From the NCBI GenBank assembly GCA_025360645.1, contig JANYBT010000035.1, positions 1 to 64,000 on the forward strand: a DNA stretch of 64,000 nt, given 5' to 3'. Under the pieces are notes generated by a model. That model ran no database searches, was not told the origin of the DNA, and saw only the letters and a program-made list of their open reading frames with translations. The position numbers and the translations under genes were made by a program. Shown here piece by piece: positions 26,384-34,578 of this stretch (the stretch's first letter is position 1; each line of letters starts with the position of its first letter). This stretch comes from Acidobacteriaceae bacterium (lineage in GTDB: Bacteria > Acidobacteriota > Terriglobia > Terriglobales > Acidobacteriaceae).

Positions 26384-27954
26384 AGATTGTCAGCGCGCAG
26401 GGAATGCGGGAGATCGACCGGGCTACCACCGAGCAGTCTGGGATACCCTCGTCGGCCTTGATGGAAAATGCGGGGGCTGCAGTGGCAACTTTCGCATTGA
26501 AGCGATATCCGCTGGCGCGTCGAGTCACGGTGCTTTGTGGAAAAGGAAACAACGGTGGCGATGGTTTTGTGGCGGCGCGAAAGTTGGCGGAGGCAGGCCG
26601 GGAGGTTCAGGTCGTGCTTTTGGCAGAAGCGAACGAGGTCGGGGGGGACGCGTCGCTGATGCTTCGGCGCCTGCCGTTCGCCCCGCGGGCGGTGCGCTCA
26701 TTGGGGGAGCTACACGACGAGGCGATCCGGTCTCTGTTCGGAGCTGATTTGCTGGTGGACGCGATTCTGGGCACCGGGTTTCGACCTCCGGTGAGCGACT
26801 TGTATGCCGAGGCCATCGCGCTGGTCAACTGCGGAACGAACTCCGTACTGGCGGTGGATATTCCGTCCGGGGCCGATGCGGATGCCATGGGCCGGCAGTC
26901 CGGACCGATCGCGCGGGCGGATTCGATTGTCACGTTCACTGCGCCGCGGCCGGCCCACGTTTTTGGGGCGCTGACCCGCGGCGTGGTGGTGATCGCGTCG
27001 ATTGGTTCTCCCCAGGAAGTGATTCATTCGTCGCTGCAACTGAACCTCTCCACGCCGCAAGACATGGTGGATTTGCTGGCGGCGCGCGCGGTGGATGCGA
27101 ACAAGGGAACCTACGGGCACGTGCTGGTGGTGGGAGGGTCGCTAGGCAAAGCGGGAGCCCCAGCCATGACCGGTTTTGCAGCGTTGCGGGCTGGCGCGGG
27201 ATTGGCGACCGTCGCTACGGCGCGGTCGGTCATGCTGACGGTCGCGGCATTTCATCCTGAACTGATGACCGACCCGCTGACTGAGACCGAGGAGGGGACG
27301 ATCTCCTTGCGGGCGCTGGAGTACGGAGGGCTGGACCGGATGACGGAAGGCAAGACGGTGCTAGCGCTCGGTCCCGGCCTGTCGCGCCATCCCGAAACCA
27401 CCGCATTCGTGCATGCGTTTGTGGCACGAACGGTTGCGCCATTGGTTCTAGATGCGGATGGCTTGAACGCATTCGCGGACTGTCCTGAGAAGTTGAACGG
27501 AGAGTTGCGGCCGTTAATCATCACGCCCCACCCGGGAGAGATGGCACATCTTTGCAACTGTTCGGTGGCGGAGGTGCAGGCGAGCCGGATGCAGATGGCG
27601 AGGAGTTTTGCGCACGAGCACGAAGTCACGGTGGTGCTGAAAGGGCATCGCACCCTGGTGGCAACTCCGGGCGGGGAGGTCTGGGTCAATCCCACGGGGA
27701 ATCCGGGGATGGCAACGGGGGGAACCGGGGATGTCTTGACGGGAATGATCGCGGGTTGCGTCGCACAAAATCCCGGCCGAGCGCTGGAGGCCACCGTTCT
27801 TGCAGTCTACTTGCACGGCTTGGCCGGAGATTTGGCGAGCGATCAGGTGGGAGAACGGAGCCTGGTGGCGAGCGACTTGATTCGAGCTGTGCCGGACGCC
27901 ATTCGCAAGACACAAAGCCACTGCAGCGGAGAGTGGGTTGAATTCCACGCCTGA
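26380..27954 (+). CDS. nnr: Bifunctional NAD(P)H-hydrate epimerase and ADP-dependent dehydratase
   Basis: The 524-residue protein has two domains. The YjeF_N epimerase (about 1-215) carries 'MREIDRATTEQSGIPSSALM' and 'VLCGKGNNGGDGFVAARKL', then 'LLVDAILGTGF' with the catalytic Asp. The C-terminal ribokinase-fold dehydratase (about 225-515) carries 'GTYGHVLVVGGSLGKAGAP', 'LDADGLNAF', 'ITPHPGEMAHL' and the catalytic 'GGTGDVLTGMIAG'. Together they repair hydrated NADH and NADPH. It is translationally coupled to the channel gene (ATGA overlap). Its stop lies 8 bases from the end of the convergent epsI gene. Complete and normal in length. Confidence 0.95.
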   Translation: MKIVSAQGMREIDRATTEQSGIPSSALMENAGAAVATFALKRYPLARRVTVLCGKGNNGGDGFVAARKLAEAGREVQVVLLAEANEVGGDASLMLRRLPFAPRAVRSLGELHDEAIRSLFGADLLVDAILGTGFRPPVSDLYAEAIALVNCGTNSVLAVDIPSGADADAMGRQSGPIARADSIVTFTAPRPAHVFGALTRGVVVIASIGSPQEVIHSSLQLNLSTPQDMVDLLAARAVDANKGTYGHVLVVGGSLGKAGAPAMTGFAALRAGAGLATVATARSVMLTVAAFHPELMTDPLTETEEGTISLRALEYGGLDRMTEGKTVLALGPGLSRHPETTAFVHAFVARTVAPLVLDADGLNAFADCPEKLNGELRPLIITPHPGEMAHLCNCSVAEVQASRMQMARSFAHEHEVTVVLKGHRTLVATPGGEVWVNPTGNPGMATGGTGDVLTGMIAGCVAQNPGRALEATVLAVYLHGLAGDLASDQVGERSLVASDLIRAVPDAIRKTQSHCSGEWVEFHA

Positions 27955-27962
27955 AGCGGCTG

Positions 27963-28613
27963 CTAGTTGGGGATGTATTGGTTGAGCGCGGGGCCGAATC
28001 CATCGGCAAACGAAGTGAGCCGTAGTTGGGCCTGGTCGAGAGTTTCGTTGGGCAGCAGAGTGGTGGTAACGCGGACTAACGCGCCATCGCTGCGATTCAT
28101 GCGGATGGAGTCTGCGATGAGATAGTACTTCGCCCAGTACTCACTGGCCAAGCCTCGATCGTGCGCCCAATACCAATACAGCACTAACTGCCGCTGGGTA
28201 CCCTTGGCGATGACATAGCGATTCACTGGGAAGGGTTGGTGTCCGGCCAAGGGGAGGGTGATGCGCTTGGATTCGACGGGCGACCAGCCCGCGCCGGGCA
28301 GGCAGTTCTTGGGAGAGTGGATGGTATCCCCGGCCCGCTGACTGAGAAAGTAGGCGATGAAAATATCAATGTCGGGTTGTTCGACGGCTGGATTGCGGTA
28401 GATTCGCAGCAGGAAATCGCCGGGGCCGAGCACCTGCAGAACATCCGCCGTCAGCGGGACATCGACGCCTTTCCAGGCGCCCAGTTGTTCGGGGAATTGC
28501 GAGAGTGGGGCGCGGGGAGGGAAAACTTCGGTGCGTGCGCGGGCCTGTAAAAAGATTCCCGTCGCCAGGAGCAAGACGGCCGCAATCAGGAAACGTGAGG
28601 CTTGGTTGGTCAC
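27963..28613 (-). CDS. epsI: EpsI-like exosortase-associated protein
   Basis: The 216-residue product runs from GTG 28613, whose GTGA overlaps the exosortase stop. The open frame extends far upstream, but that part is the exosortase gene in another frame. One N-terminal membrane segment (about 7-23, FLIAAVLLLATGIFL) is followed by 'FPEQLGAWKGVDVPL' and the EpsI hallmark 'HSPKNCLPGAGW' (about 99-110). EpsI domains accompany exosortases, sometimes fused to them, in exopolysaccharide loci; their exact role is unsettled. The coupling with the exosortase gene makes the assignment firm. Confidence 0.9.
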   Translation of the reverse strand: MTNQASRFLIAAVLLLATGIFLQARARTEVFPPRAPLSQFPEQLGAWKGVDVPLTADVLQVLGPGDFLLRIYRNPAVEQPDIDIFIAYFLSQRAGDTIHSPKNCLPGAGWSPVESKRITLPLAGHQPFPVNRYVIAKGTQRQLVLYWYWAHDRGLASEYWAKYYLIADSIRMNRSDGALVRVTTTLLPNETLDQAQLRLTSFADGFGPALNQYIPN

Positions 28614-29488
28614 GATGGGATCCGCCGGCCTGGATCGAAAAATTGAAACATACGGTGGACGGCCAAGAGCATTACGAGCGAGGCCATAAAAATCACCCAG
28701 CCTGAAAATGTATGGAAGAAGCCGAGGGCGCGCTCGGGGTCCCAGTTTTGCACCAAGAGTCCGGTCCCGACAATGCGGAAACTGTTGGCGGCCACGGCGA
28801 TGGGAATGGCACAGAGGGCCAGCAGCACTCGGACATAGGCACGGGTTTCCATGAAGTAACCGTAAATGACGGCGAGGGTGACCAGGGAGAGCAGGGAACG
28901 GATGCCACTGCAGGCCTCCGCCACTTCCAAAGCCATCGCCGGGAGCACGATGAGGTTTCCTTCGCGCAGTACCGGCACCCCCAGCAGCGGTAAAACGGCA
29001 CTGGCGATGTTGGATGCAAGAAGCTGCAAAGGGAAAGTGATTTGGTTGAAGATGAGATTGGGAATCGGGATCATGAGCAGCAATAAGGCCCAGGGAAACA
29101 GGACCGCTCTCATGAAGGGCCAACCGAGGAGCAGGATGACCAGACCGGCAAGGATGAGGAGGAGTGAGGAGCGCGACAGGAACAGCTCGGAGCCAAGCAC
29201 TCCAATGACTAGCACGCCTAGTCCTAGAACCAGCACCGCGAGACCCCACCACGAGGGTCGTGGGCACAAGCTCTGCCAGCGGCTTCGATCCTGGTAGAGC
29301 ACAAATAGCGAGAACAGGGGAACGAGAAATCCGTGAGAGAAATTGGGATCGTGCGACCACTGCAGGGACAAGCGCCAAAGGATGGAGGAATAGACCCAGC
29401 CGGTAATCAGCACCAGCCCAAGGCCGAGCAAGAGCGGCAAACGAATTGAGCGAGTCAGACTCGCCGGGCGCGCGTTCGTGGCATCCAA
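28610..29488 (-). CDS. Exosortase (EPS-locus, XrtA-like membrane transpeptidase)
   Basis: This integral membrane protein has about eight hydrophobic segments. From the TTG at 29488 it is 292 residues, the usual size; the frame is open to TTG 29626, which would add 46 poorly conserved residues. The catalytic residues are in place: Cys193 in 'EACSGIRSLLSL', Arg238 in 'ANSFRIVGTG' and His259 in 'FFHTFSGWVIF'. The N-terminal signature 'WSHDPNFSHGFLVPLFS' is also typical. Exosortases cleave C-terminal PEP-CTERM-type sorting signals, linking protein export with EPS. Its gene is divergent from the EPS operon regulator across a region of about 370 bases. Confidence 0.92.
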   Translation of the reverse strand: MDATNARPASLTRSIRLPLLLGLGLVLITGWVYSSILWRLSLQWSHDPNFSHGFLVPLFSLFVLYQDRSRWQSLCPRPSWWGLAVLVLGLGVLVIGVLGSELFLSRSSLLLILAGLVILLLGWPFMRAVLFPWALLLLMIPIPNLIFNQITFPLQLLASNIASAVLPLLGVPVLREGNLIVLPAMALEVAEACSGIRSLLSLVTLAVIYGYFMETRAYVRVLLALCAIPIAVAANSFRIVGTGLLVQNWDPERALGFFHTFSGWVIFMASLVMLLAVHRMFQFFDPGRRIPS

Positions 29489-29705
29489 AGGAGGCTTAAC
29501 CTGTATGTACAAGCAGCATAAGCGACCTTGCGGGTGGAACGCAATATGAGGGGCATCAAGTTTTACGTGAGAGACCGGGGGATCATGTAAACTGGGAGAG
29601 CTTTCAAGTCCTTTCCGGAAGTCCAATTTATGGGAGAGACAGGATTCCCGAAATGGGCTTGTGTAGGGAGGTACCTTTCCCTAACTAGGAATTTTATTTC
29701 CCATC

Positions 29706-29731
29706 ATTAAGGGCAAAACTTTTCCCTTAAT
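29706..29731. promoter_or_regulatory. Palindrome in the divergent exosortase/EPS control region
   Basis: A perfect 8-base inverted repeat, ATTAAGGG (29706-29713) and CCCTTAAT (29724-29731), is separated by 10 bases. A second one, CAACA-AC-TGTTG, lies at 29756-29767. Both sit in the 374-base gap between the exosortase and the regulator. On the minus strand the first palindrome contains GG-N10-GC with TTGC, the spacing of a sigma-54 promoter, although the -24 half matches only at GG. It could be an operator or a promoter. Nothing else is visible in the gap. Confidence 0.45.
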
Positions 29732-29862
29732 TCGGAATTTCGGGGTATGATCGAACAACAACTGTTGCGAAGTCGGGTTCAATCGAGACTGGGCAGTGGG
29801 TAAGAGCCTTTCAGCGAGAGAGAGGGGAGTCCAAGCGCGGGGTCAGTTCAGCCAAGGTTGGA

Positions 29863-30837
29863 TTGAAGTTTCGGAAATTCTTCCGCGAATACACCAACAT
29901 GGGGACAAACGGAGACACCAACGGGATCGGGTTGCCTTGGGCGGGCGGCGTAGCACTACTCGAGGTGAGCCAAAGTATGGGCGCGTTGGCAACGGCGGTG
30001 AGGGAACTGGCCAATAGCGTGGTGCCCGTGCTTTTATTGGGGGAAGTGGGAGTGGGAAAGCGGACCACGGCGCAGCGGATTCACGCGCTGTCGGGACGAA
30101 GCGGGGAACCTTTTGTTGCAATTGATTCCCGGCAGATTCGCGGCGATAATTTCAACACGGTTCGCACTGGGCTTACCCGATCGGGTACTTTGTATTTGAG
30201 CGAGGTGACGGACCTGAACCGGGCTTGCCAGGGCAAGTTGCTGGAGTTGCTGCCCGGGGGTGGCGCCAGGGGAGAGCAGGCAGTGAGTGGCGCGCGGCTG
30301 ATTTGCGGAAGTATCCGCGATTTGGATGCAGCGGTGAGGTCGGGTGGTTTCCGCGAGGATTTGTACTATCGCATTAGCGGGGTTTGCTTGCGGTTGCCTC
30401 CGCTGCGGCAACGGCGCGAAGACATCACCGGGTTGGTGCAGATGTTTCTGCGGAAGTATGCGGACGAGTTTCATTGCCCGGTACCGGTGCTGACCGAGAC
30501 CACGGAACGGTTGTTCCGGGAATACGGGTGGCCGGGAAACATGCGAGAGATCGAAGATGCGGCCCGAGCCATCGTGGCGATGGGAGGCGAGGCGCTGGCG
30601 ATGAGCGGGCTGAGGTCGGTCTTGGCCGGTGAAGGCAGTGCTGCGCCGGCGGAGCGCATCTCGCTGAAGCAGGCTTCGCGCGCGGCGTCGCGGGAAGCAG
30701 AGAGAGAGTTGATTTTGAAGGCTTTGACGCGAACCCGCTGGAACCGAAAGCGAGCGGCTCAGGATCTCCAGATTAGCTACAAGGCGCTGCTGTATAAGCT
30801 GAAACAGATCGGGCTCCAGGAGCAGGGGGCCATATGA
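29863..30837 (+). CDS. Degenerate sigma-54-type AAA+ regulator with Fis-type HTH, lacking GAFTGA
   Basis: The 324-residue protein has an AAA+ core like sigma-54 activators: Walker A 'GEVGVGKRT' (60-68), 'FREDLYYRISG' (163-173, arginine-finger region), 'YGWPGNMREIEDAAR' (221-235, sensor II) and a Fis-type helix-turn-helix (about 275-318, 'NRKRAAQDLQISYKALLYKL'). The segment between Walker A and Walker B is shortened, and the GAFTGA loop that contacts sigma-54 is gone. Walker B reads 'TLYLSEV' with Ser113 where Asp is required. It therefore probably regulates without remodelling sigma-54 holoenzyme. No receiver domain is present. It starts at TTG 29863, or possibly ATG 29899. It leads the EPS operon, 14 bases before the export gene. 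Confidence 0.85.
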   Translation: MKFRKFFREYTNMGTNGDTNGIGLPWAGGVALLEVSQSMGALATAVRELANSVVPVLLLGEVGVGKRTTAQRIHALSGRSGEPFVAIDSRQIRGDNFNTVRTGLTRSGTLYLSEVTDLNRACQGKLLELLPGGGARGEQAVSGARLICGSIRDLDAAVRSGGFREDLYYRISGVCLRLPPLRQRREDITGLVQMFLRKYADEFHCPVPVLTETTERLFREYGWPGNMREIEDAARAIVAMGGEALAMSGLRSVLAGEGSAAPAERISLKQASRAASREAERELILKALTRTRWNRKRAAQDLQISYKALLYKLKQIGLQEQGAI

Positions 30838-30851
30838 GATCAGGAGACGAC

Positions 30852-31532
30852 ATGAATCGCATGGGTAGAGCGGTGCTGTTTTTCGGCTTGGCAGCGGGAA
30901 TGATGTTGTCGAGCGCATGGGGTCAGAACGACTCGACCGCGAAGGACACCGGCAAGGAAGCAGGCAAGATGGAGCCGGCGGCGGCGAGTGAACCCAGCAA
31001 GCCGGAGCCGGCGGCGGCGAGTGACACCAGCGCAACAAAGCCGGTCACCGGAGCGGAGTACATCATCGGGGCCGACGACACTCTGCACATTTCCGTGTGG
31101 AAAGAGCCGGATCTGACCGAGATTCTGCCGGTACGCCCCGATGGCAAGATTTCGATGCCCTTGCTCAATGATGTGGAAGCGGCGGGACTGACGCCGCAGC
31201 AATTGGCGGAGGTCATTGCGGGAAGGTTGAAGAAATATATTTCCGATCCCCGGGTGACCGTAGTGGTGACGCAGATGAACAGTCAACGGGTTTACCTGCT
31301 AGGAGAAGTGCAGCATACCGGGGCCATTCCGCTGTTGCCGAATATGACGGTTTTGCAGGCGCTGGCCAGCGCAGGATTGACGCAGTTCGCTAATACCAAA
31401 GGGATTTATGTCCTGCGCGTCGAGAACGGGAAACAGAAGAAGTACCCGGTGAATTACAAACAGGTGCTCAAAGGCGACGCAGCCAATCAAAACCTGATTC
31501 TGAAGCCGGGAGATACTCTTGTTGTTCCGTAA
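30852..31532 (+). CDS. Polysaccharide export protein (Wza-like, exosortase-locus type)
   Basis: The 226-residue protein runs from ATG 30852, which has AGGAGA upstream. The signal peptide is at 1-24 (MNRMGRAVLFFGLAAGMMLSS, cleavage near AWGQ). A linker holds two near-copies of 'EPAAAS..SKP'. The Poly_export domain starts at 'GAEYIIGADDTLHISVWKEPDL' and contains 'VRPDGKISMPLLNDVEAAGLTP'. An SLBB domain follows with 'VYLLGEVQHTGAIPLLPNMTVLQALASAG'. It forms the periplasmic/outer-membrane export channel. There is no cysteine after the signal peptide, so unlike Wza it does not look like a lipoprotein; the following barrel protein may supply the outer-membrane part. Confidence 0.92.
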   Translation: MNRMGRAVLFFGLAAGMMLSSAWGQNDSTAKDTGKEAGKMEPAAASEPSKPEPAAASDTSATKPVTGAEYIIGADDTLHISVWKEPDLTEILPVRPDGKISMPLLNDVEAAGLTPQQLAEVIAGRLKKYISDPRVTVVVTQMNSQRVYLLGEVQHTGAIPLLPNMTVLQALASAGLTQFANTKGIYVLRVENGKQKKYPVNYKQVLKGDAANQNLILKPGDTLVVP

Positions 31533-31542
31533 GGAGAATGCG

Positions 31543-32982
31543 ATGGTGGCCCTTCCAATCGTGAGGTATCTAGCGGTGCTGGCAGGTTTGAGTATTGCGG
31601 TTTGGGCACAGGACGCAAGTGTACCCGGCGCGGCCGGGACGGCCCCGGATACGACGGGGACGGTGCAACCTGCGGCGGCGCCCGAGGCCAAGTTGCCGCT
31701 GCAATTTTCCCCCAACCCCCCCGTCTCAGGCTTGGATGAGCCGGCTTTGGAGCCCGCCGTGGCGGTGCGCAGTTTCTTTCTGCCCAGCCTCCAATTCGGA
31801 CAAACTCTGGATACGAATGCCGTGGGCAGCCTGGGTGGTACGCGGTTAGAAGGAGTCAGCCGGTTTGCAGTGGGGCTGACCCTACAGCGCCTCTGGAAAA
31901 ATTTTGATGTGGCCGCGGATTACGTCGGCGGAGTGGGCGTGTACAGTACGGGCTCTGGCGCCAAGCAAATCCAAGCTCTGTCAGGCGAGCAGACGGCGCT
32001 CTGGCGAACCGGGCAGTTTTCGGTGCGGGAGGTCTTCAGTTATCTCCCCGAGGGCTCTTTCGGGTTTGGTTCCTACGGCGGGATCGGCGGATTTTCCCTC
32101 AGCGGGAATGGGCTGGCTGGGGGTGGCTTTTACGGGGGAGGGTCGAATTTTCTGGGTGCGGGGGCGCTAGGTTCCCTCGGGCAGGTACCCCGGATATCCA
32201 GTCTGGTTTCGGCGGATGTGGTGCAGACCTTGTCCCCACGGACGTCGGTGACCGCAGTGGGCTCGTATGCGCTGGTGCATTTCACCGGGAATACGACGGG
32301 ATATGTCGATAGCAACCAGTACTCCGGCCAGTTCGGGGGCAGCCATCTGCTGGGGCCCAAAGACCAGATTGGGGTGCAGTACGGATATCAGCACTTTGAG
32401 TTTCCCCAAGGGGGAGCCGGTAGTTTCGACTCGCAAGTGTTCCATCTGGTCTATGGTCATGCGATTACCGGGCGGTTGAGTTTCGTGATCGCGGGCGGCC
32501 CGCAAATCACCATTTTGGGCGGGAGTTCGCAGAGTCCGTCGACGCGGAGCATTTCCGGGAGCGGCCGGCTTTCTTTGCGATATCGCTTTGAAAAAGTGGG
32601 GTTGACGGCGTCCTACGACCGCCTGAACACGAGTGGTTCGGGTTTTTTTTACGGCGCCAGTACAGATTTGGTTCGGGTGGGGGCGAGCCGCCGATTAGGC
32701 CGAATTTGGACTGCTTTCGGGGACGCAGGATATTCCTACAGTCGGCGACTCCAGTTCAGCATTCTCGGAACCAACGCCAATAGTTTCCAATCCGGCTACA
32801 TTGGAGGAGGTCTGCGTCGCCCAATAGGGCGGAGCTTCAATGTTTACGGAAGCTACCAGTTCAACGGTTTCGCCTTCGACAATACCTTCTGTGTGGGCGT
32901 GCCGTCCTGCAACCGCGCTTCGTTCCGCAATTCGTTCAATGTGGGGTTGGACTGGCATGCCCGTCCGATTCGTCTCGATTAA
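31543..32982 (+). CDS. Outer-membrane beta-barrel protein of the EPS locus
   Basis: The product has 479 residues from ATG 31543, behind AAGGAG. A signal peptide (MVALPIVRYLAVLAGLSIAV, cleavage near VWAQ) is followed by a Pro/Ala-rich spacer and about 380 residues of alternating hydrophobic/polar strands rich in Gly, Tyr and Ser ('FNVYGSYQFNGFAFDNT'). The pattern fits a barrel of 14 or more strands. A two-cysteine loop lies near the end ('FCVGVPSCNRASF'). Position and size match the uncharacterised outer-membrane proteins typical of exosortase EPS loci, so it may act as the outer-membrane exit or anchor. The family name is not certain. Confidence 0.75.
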   Translation: MVALPIVRYLAVLAGLSIAVWAQDASVPGAAGTAPDTTGTVQPAAAPEAKLPLQFSPNPPVSGLDEPALEPAVAVRSFFLPSLQFGQTLDTNAVGSLGGTRLEGVSRFAVGLTLQRLWKNFDVAADYVGGVGVYSTGSGAKQIQALSGEQTALWRTGQFSVREVFSYLPEGSFGFGSYGGIGGFSLSGNGLAGGGFYGGGSNFLGAGALGSLGQVPRISSLVSADVVQTLSPRTSVTAVGSYALVHFTGNTTGYVDSNQYSGQFGGSHLLGPKDQIGVQYGYQHFEFPQGGAGSFDSQVFHLVYGHAITGRLSFVIAGGPQITILGGSSQSPSTRSISGSGRLSLRYRFEKVGLTASYDRLNTSGSGFFYGASTDLVRVGASRRLGRIWTAFGDAGYSYSRRLQFSILGTNANSFQSGYIGGGLRRPIGRSFNVYGSYQFNGFAFDNTFCVGVPSCNRASFRNSFNVGLDWHARPIRLD

Positions 32983-33024
32983 CCCGATCCGCCGCAGTGC
33001 GGTTAGAAATGGAACTTCGGCACT

Positions 33025-34575
33025 ATGATTCAAAATCGTGAACTCGGTCTCGACGATTATCTGGCAATGTCACGCCGGCATTGGAAGTTGATCGTAATTC
33101 CCATGCTGGCGGTTGCCGTTTTGGGATTTGGCCTCTCCTTTTTCTTTCCGTCCAAGTACACCTCGCAGTCGCTCATTCTGGTGGAGGAGCAGAAGGTCCC
33201 GGAGGGCTACGTCAAGCCGGTGATTACGGAGGATCTGACCCAAAGAATTGCCACGATGCAGCAGCAAGTGCTGAGCCTGACGCGGCTGCAGCCGCTGGTC
33301 GAGCGGCTGGGTCTGACGCGGGGGGGCAAGAGCGTGGATGAAGCGGCCGATGAGATCCGCCAGAATGTCTCGGTCGAACCGGTGGTGGCGGACATCAGCA
33401 AGGTGGCGCCGGGGAGCCGGAGAAAGCCGGGCCAGGGCGGCGAGGTTCCCGGATTTTACTTGAACTTCACGGCCTCCAATGCGCGCGAAGCGCAGCAGGT
33501 TTGCAATGAACTGACTTCCATGCTGTTGGAGGAAAACCTGAAGTCGCGCGAGCAGGCGGCGCAAAGTACCACGGATTTCCTATCCAAACAGTTGGAAGAC
33601 GCCAAACGGACTCTGGATGACCAGGACGCCAAGATGGCGGTCTTCAAGCGGCAGTACATGGGGCAACTTCCGGGCGATGAAGACAACAACTTGAAGCTGC
33701 TGATGGCGCTAAATTCGCAGCTGGACGCCAACACCCAGGCGTTGAACCGCGCTCAGCAGGATAAGTCCTACACCGAGTCGTTGCTGGCCCAAGGGATCTC
33801 AGCCTGGAAGTCGGGGCAGTCCACGACCAACCCGCAGAGTTTGCAGCAACAACTGTCTGTCCTGCAATCCCAACTTTTGCAATTACAGTCGAAGTACACC
33901 GACGATCATCCCGACGTGATCAAGGCGAAGACAGATGTGAGAGAAGCGAAGAAGAAGCTGGAGGAGGCGAACGCTCCCATCACGGCCAGCGACTCGGAAG
34001 ATAAAGGCAAGCAGTCGGAGCCGCCCGAAATTCGGCAGCTGCGCTTGCAGGTGCATCAATACGAAAACGTGATTGTGCAGGCCGGCCGCGACCAAAAGAA
34101 GTTGCAACAGGAGATCGCGGTGTACCAGGGTCGGATGGCGCTCAGTCCAGGAGTGGAAGAGCAATACAAGCAACTGACCCGCGATTACGATTCTGCCTTG
34201 AAGTTTTACCAGGATCTGTTGGGCAAGAAGAGTGAATCGGAAATGGCTACCGACATGGAGCGCCGGCAGCAGGGGGAGCAGATGCGACTGCTGAATCCAG
34301 CCAACCTGCCCGCTTCGCCTAGCTTCCCGAACCGCTGGCTGTTTGCGGGCGGTGGTCTAGGCGTGGGACTGGGGTTGGGCCTGGGACTAGCGTTCTGGTT
34401 TGAGCTCCGCGATACCTCGATTCGCAACGAACAAGATGTTACCGCGGCTTTGGAATTGCCGGTGCTCATCTCCCTGCCTTGGCTGGGTGAGAGCCCGGAG
34501 AGCCCGTCTGCCCCGGCGGAGGGACCTCCGCTGGAAGAAAAAGTGGAGACAGAAGCCGTGGGGTCGCAGGGCTAA
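33025..34575 (+). CDS. Polysaccharide chain-length determinant protein (Wzz/GNVR type)
   Basis: This 516-residue co-polymerase has an N-terminal membrane segment (about 23-43, LIVIPMLAVAVLGFGLSFFF), a Wzz domain ('YTSQSLILVEEQKVPEGYV'), a long periplasmic coiled coil (about 180-400) and a C-terminal Gly/Leu-rich membrane segment (about 433-455). A cytoplasmic tail of about 60 residues follows. It resembles the PEP-CTERM-locus chain-length family and lacks a fused kinase domain, which is encoded separately two genes downstream. It controls polymer length together with the tyrosine autokinase. The next gene starts 3 bases after its stop. Confidence 0.9.
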   Translation: MIQNRELGLDDYLAMSRRHWKLIVIPMLAVAVLGFGLSFFFPSKYTSQSLILVEEQKVPEGYVKPVITEDLTQRIATMQQQVLSLTRLQPLVERLGLTRGGKSVDEAADEIRQNVSVEPVVADISKVAPGSRRKPGQGGEVPGFYLNFTASNAREAQQVCNELTSMLLEENLKSREQAAQSTTDFLSKQLEDAKRTLDDQDAKMAVFKRQYMGQLPGDEDNNLKLLMALNSQLDANTQALNRAQQDKSYTESLLAQGISAWKSGQSTTNPQSLQQQLSVLQSQLLQLQSKYTDDHPDVIKAKTDVREAKKKLEEANAPITASDSEDKGKQSEPPEIRQLRLQVHQYENVIVQAGRDQKKLQQEIAVYQGRMALSPGVEEQYKQLTRDYDSALKFYQDLLGKKSESEMATDMERRQQGEQMRLLNPANLPASPSFPNRWLFAGGGLGVGLGLGLGLAFWFELRDTSIRNEQDVTAALELPVLISLPWLGESPESPSAPAEGPPLEEKVETEAVGSQG

Positions 34576-34578
34576 CCC

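Noticed and set aside
28614-29378. N-terminal extension of EpsI to 471 residues
   Set aside because: This part is the exosortase gene read in another frame; the membrane segment and similarity begin at GTG 28613.
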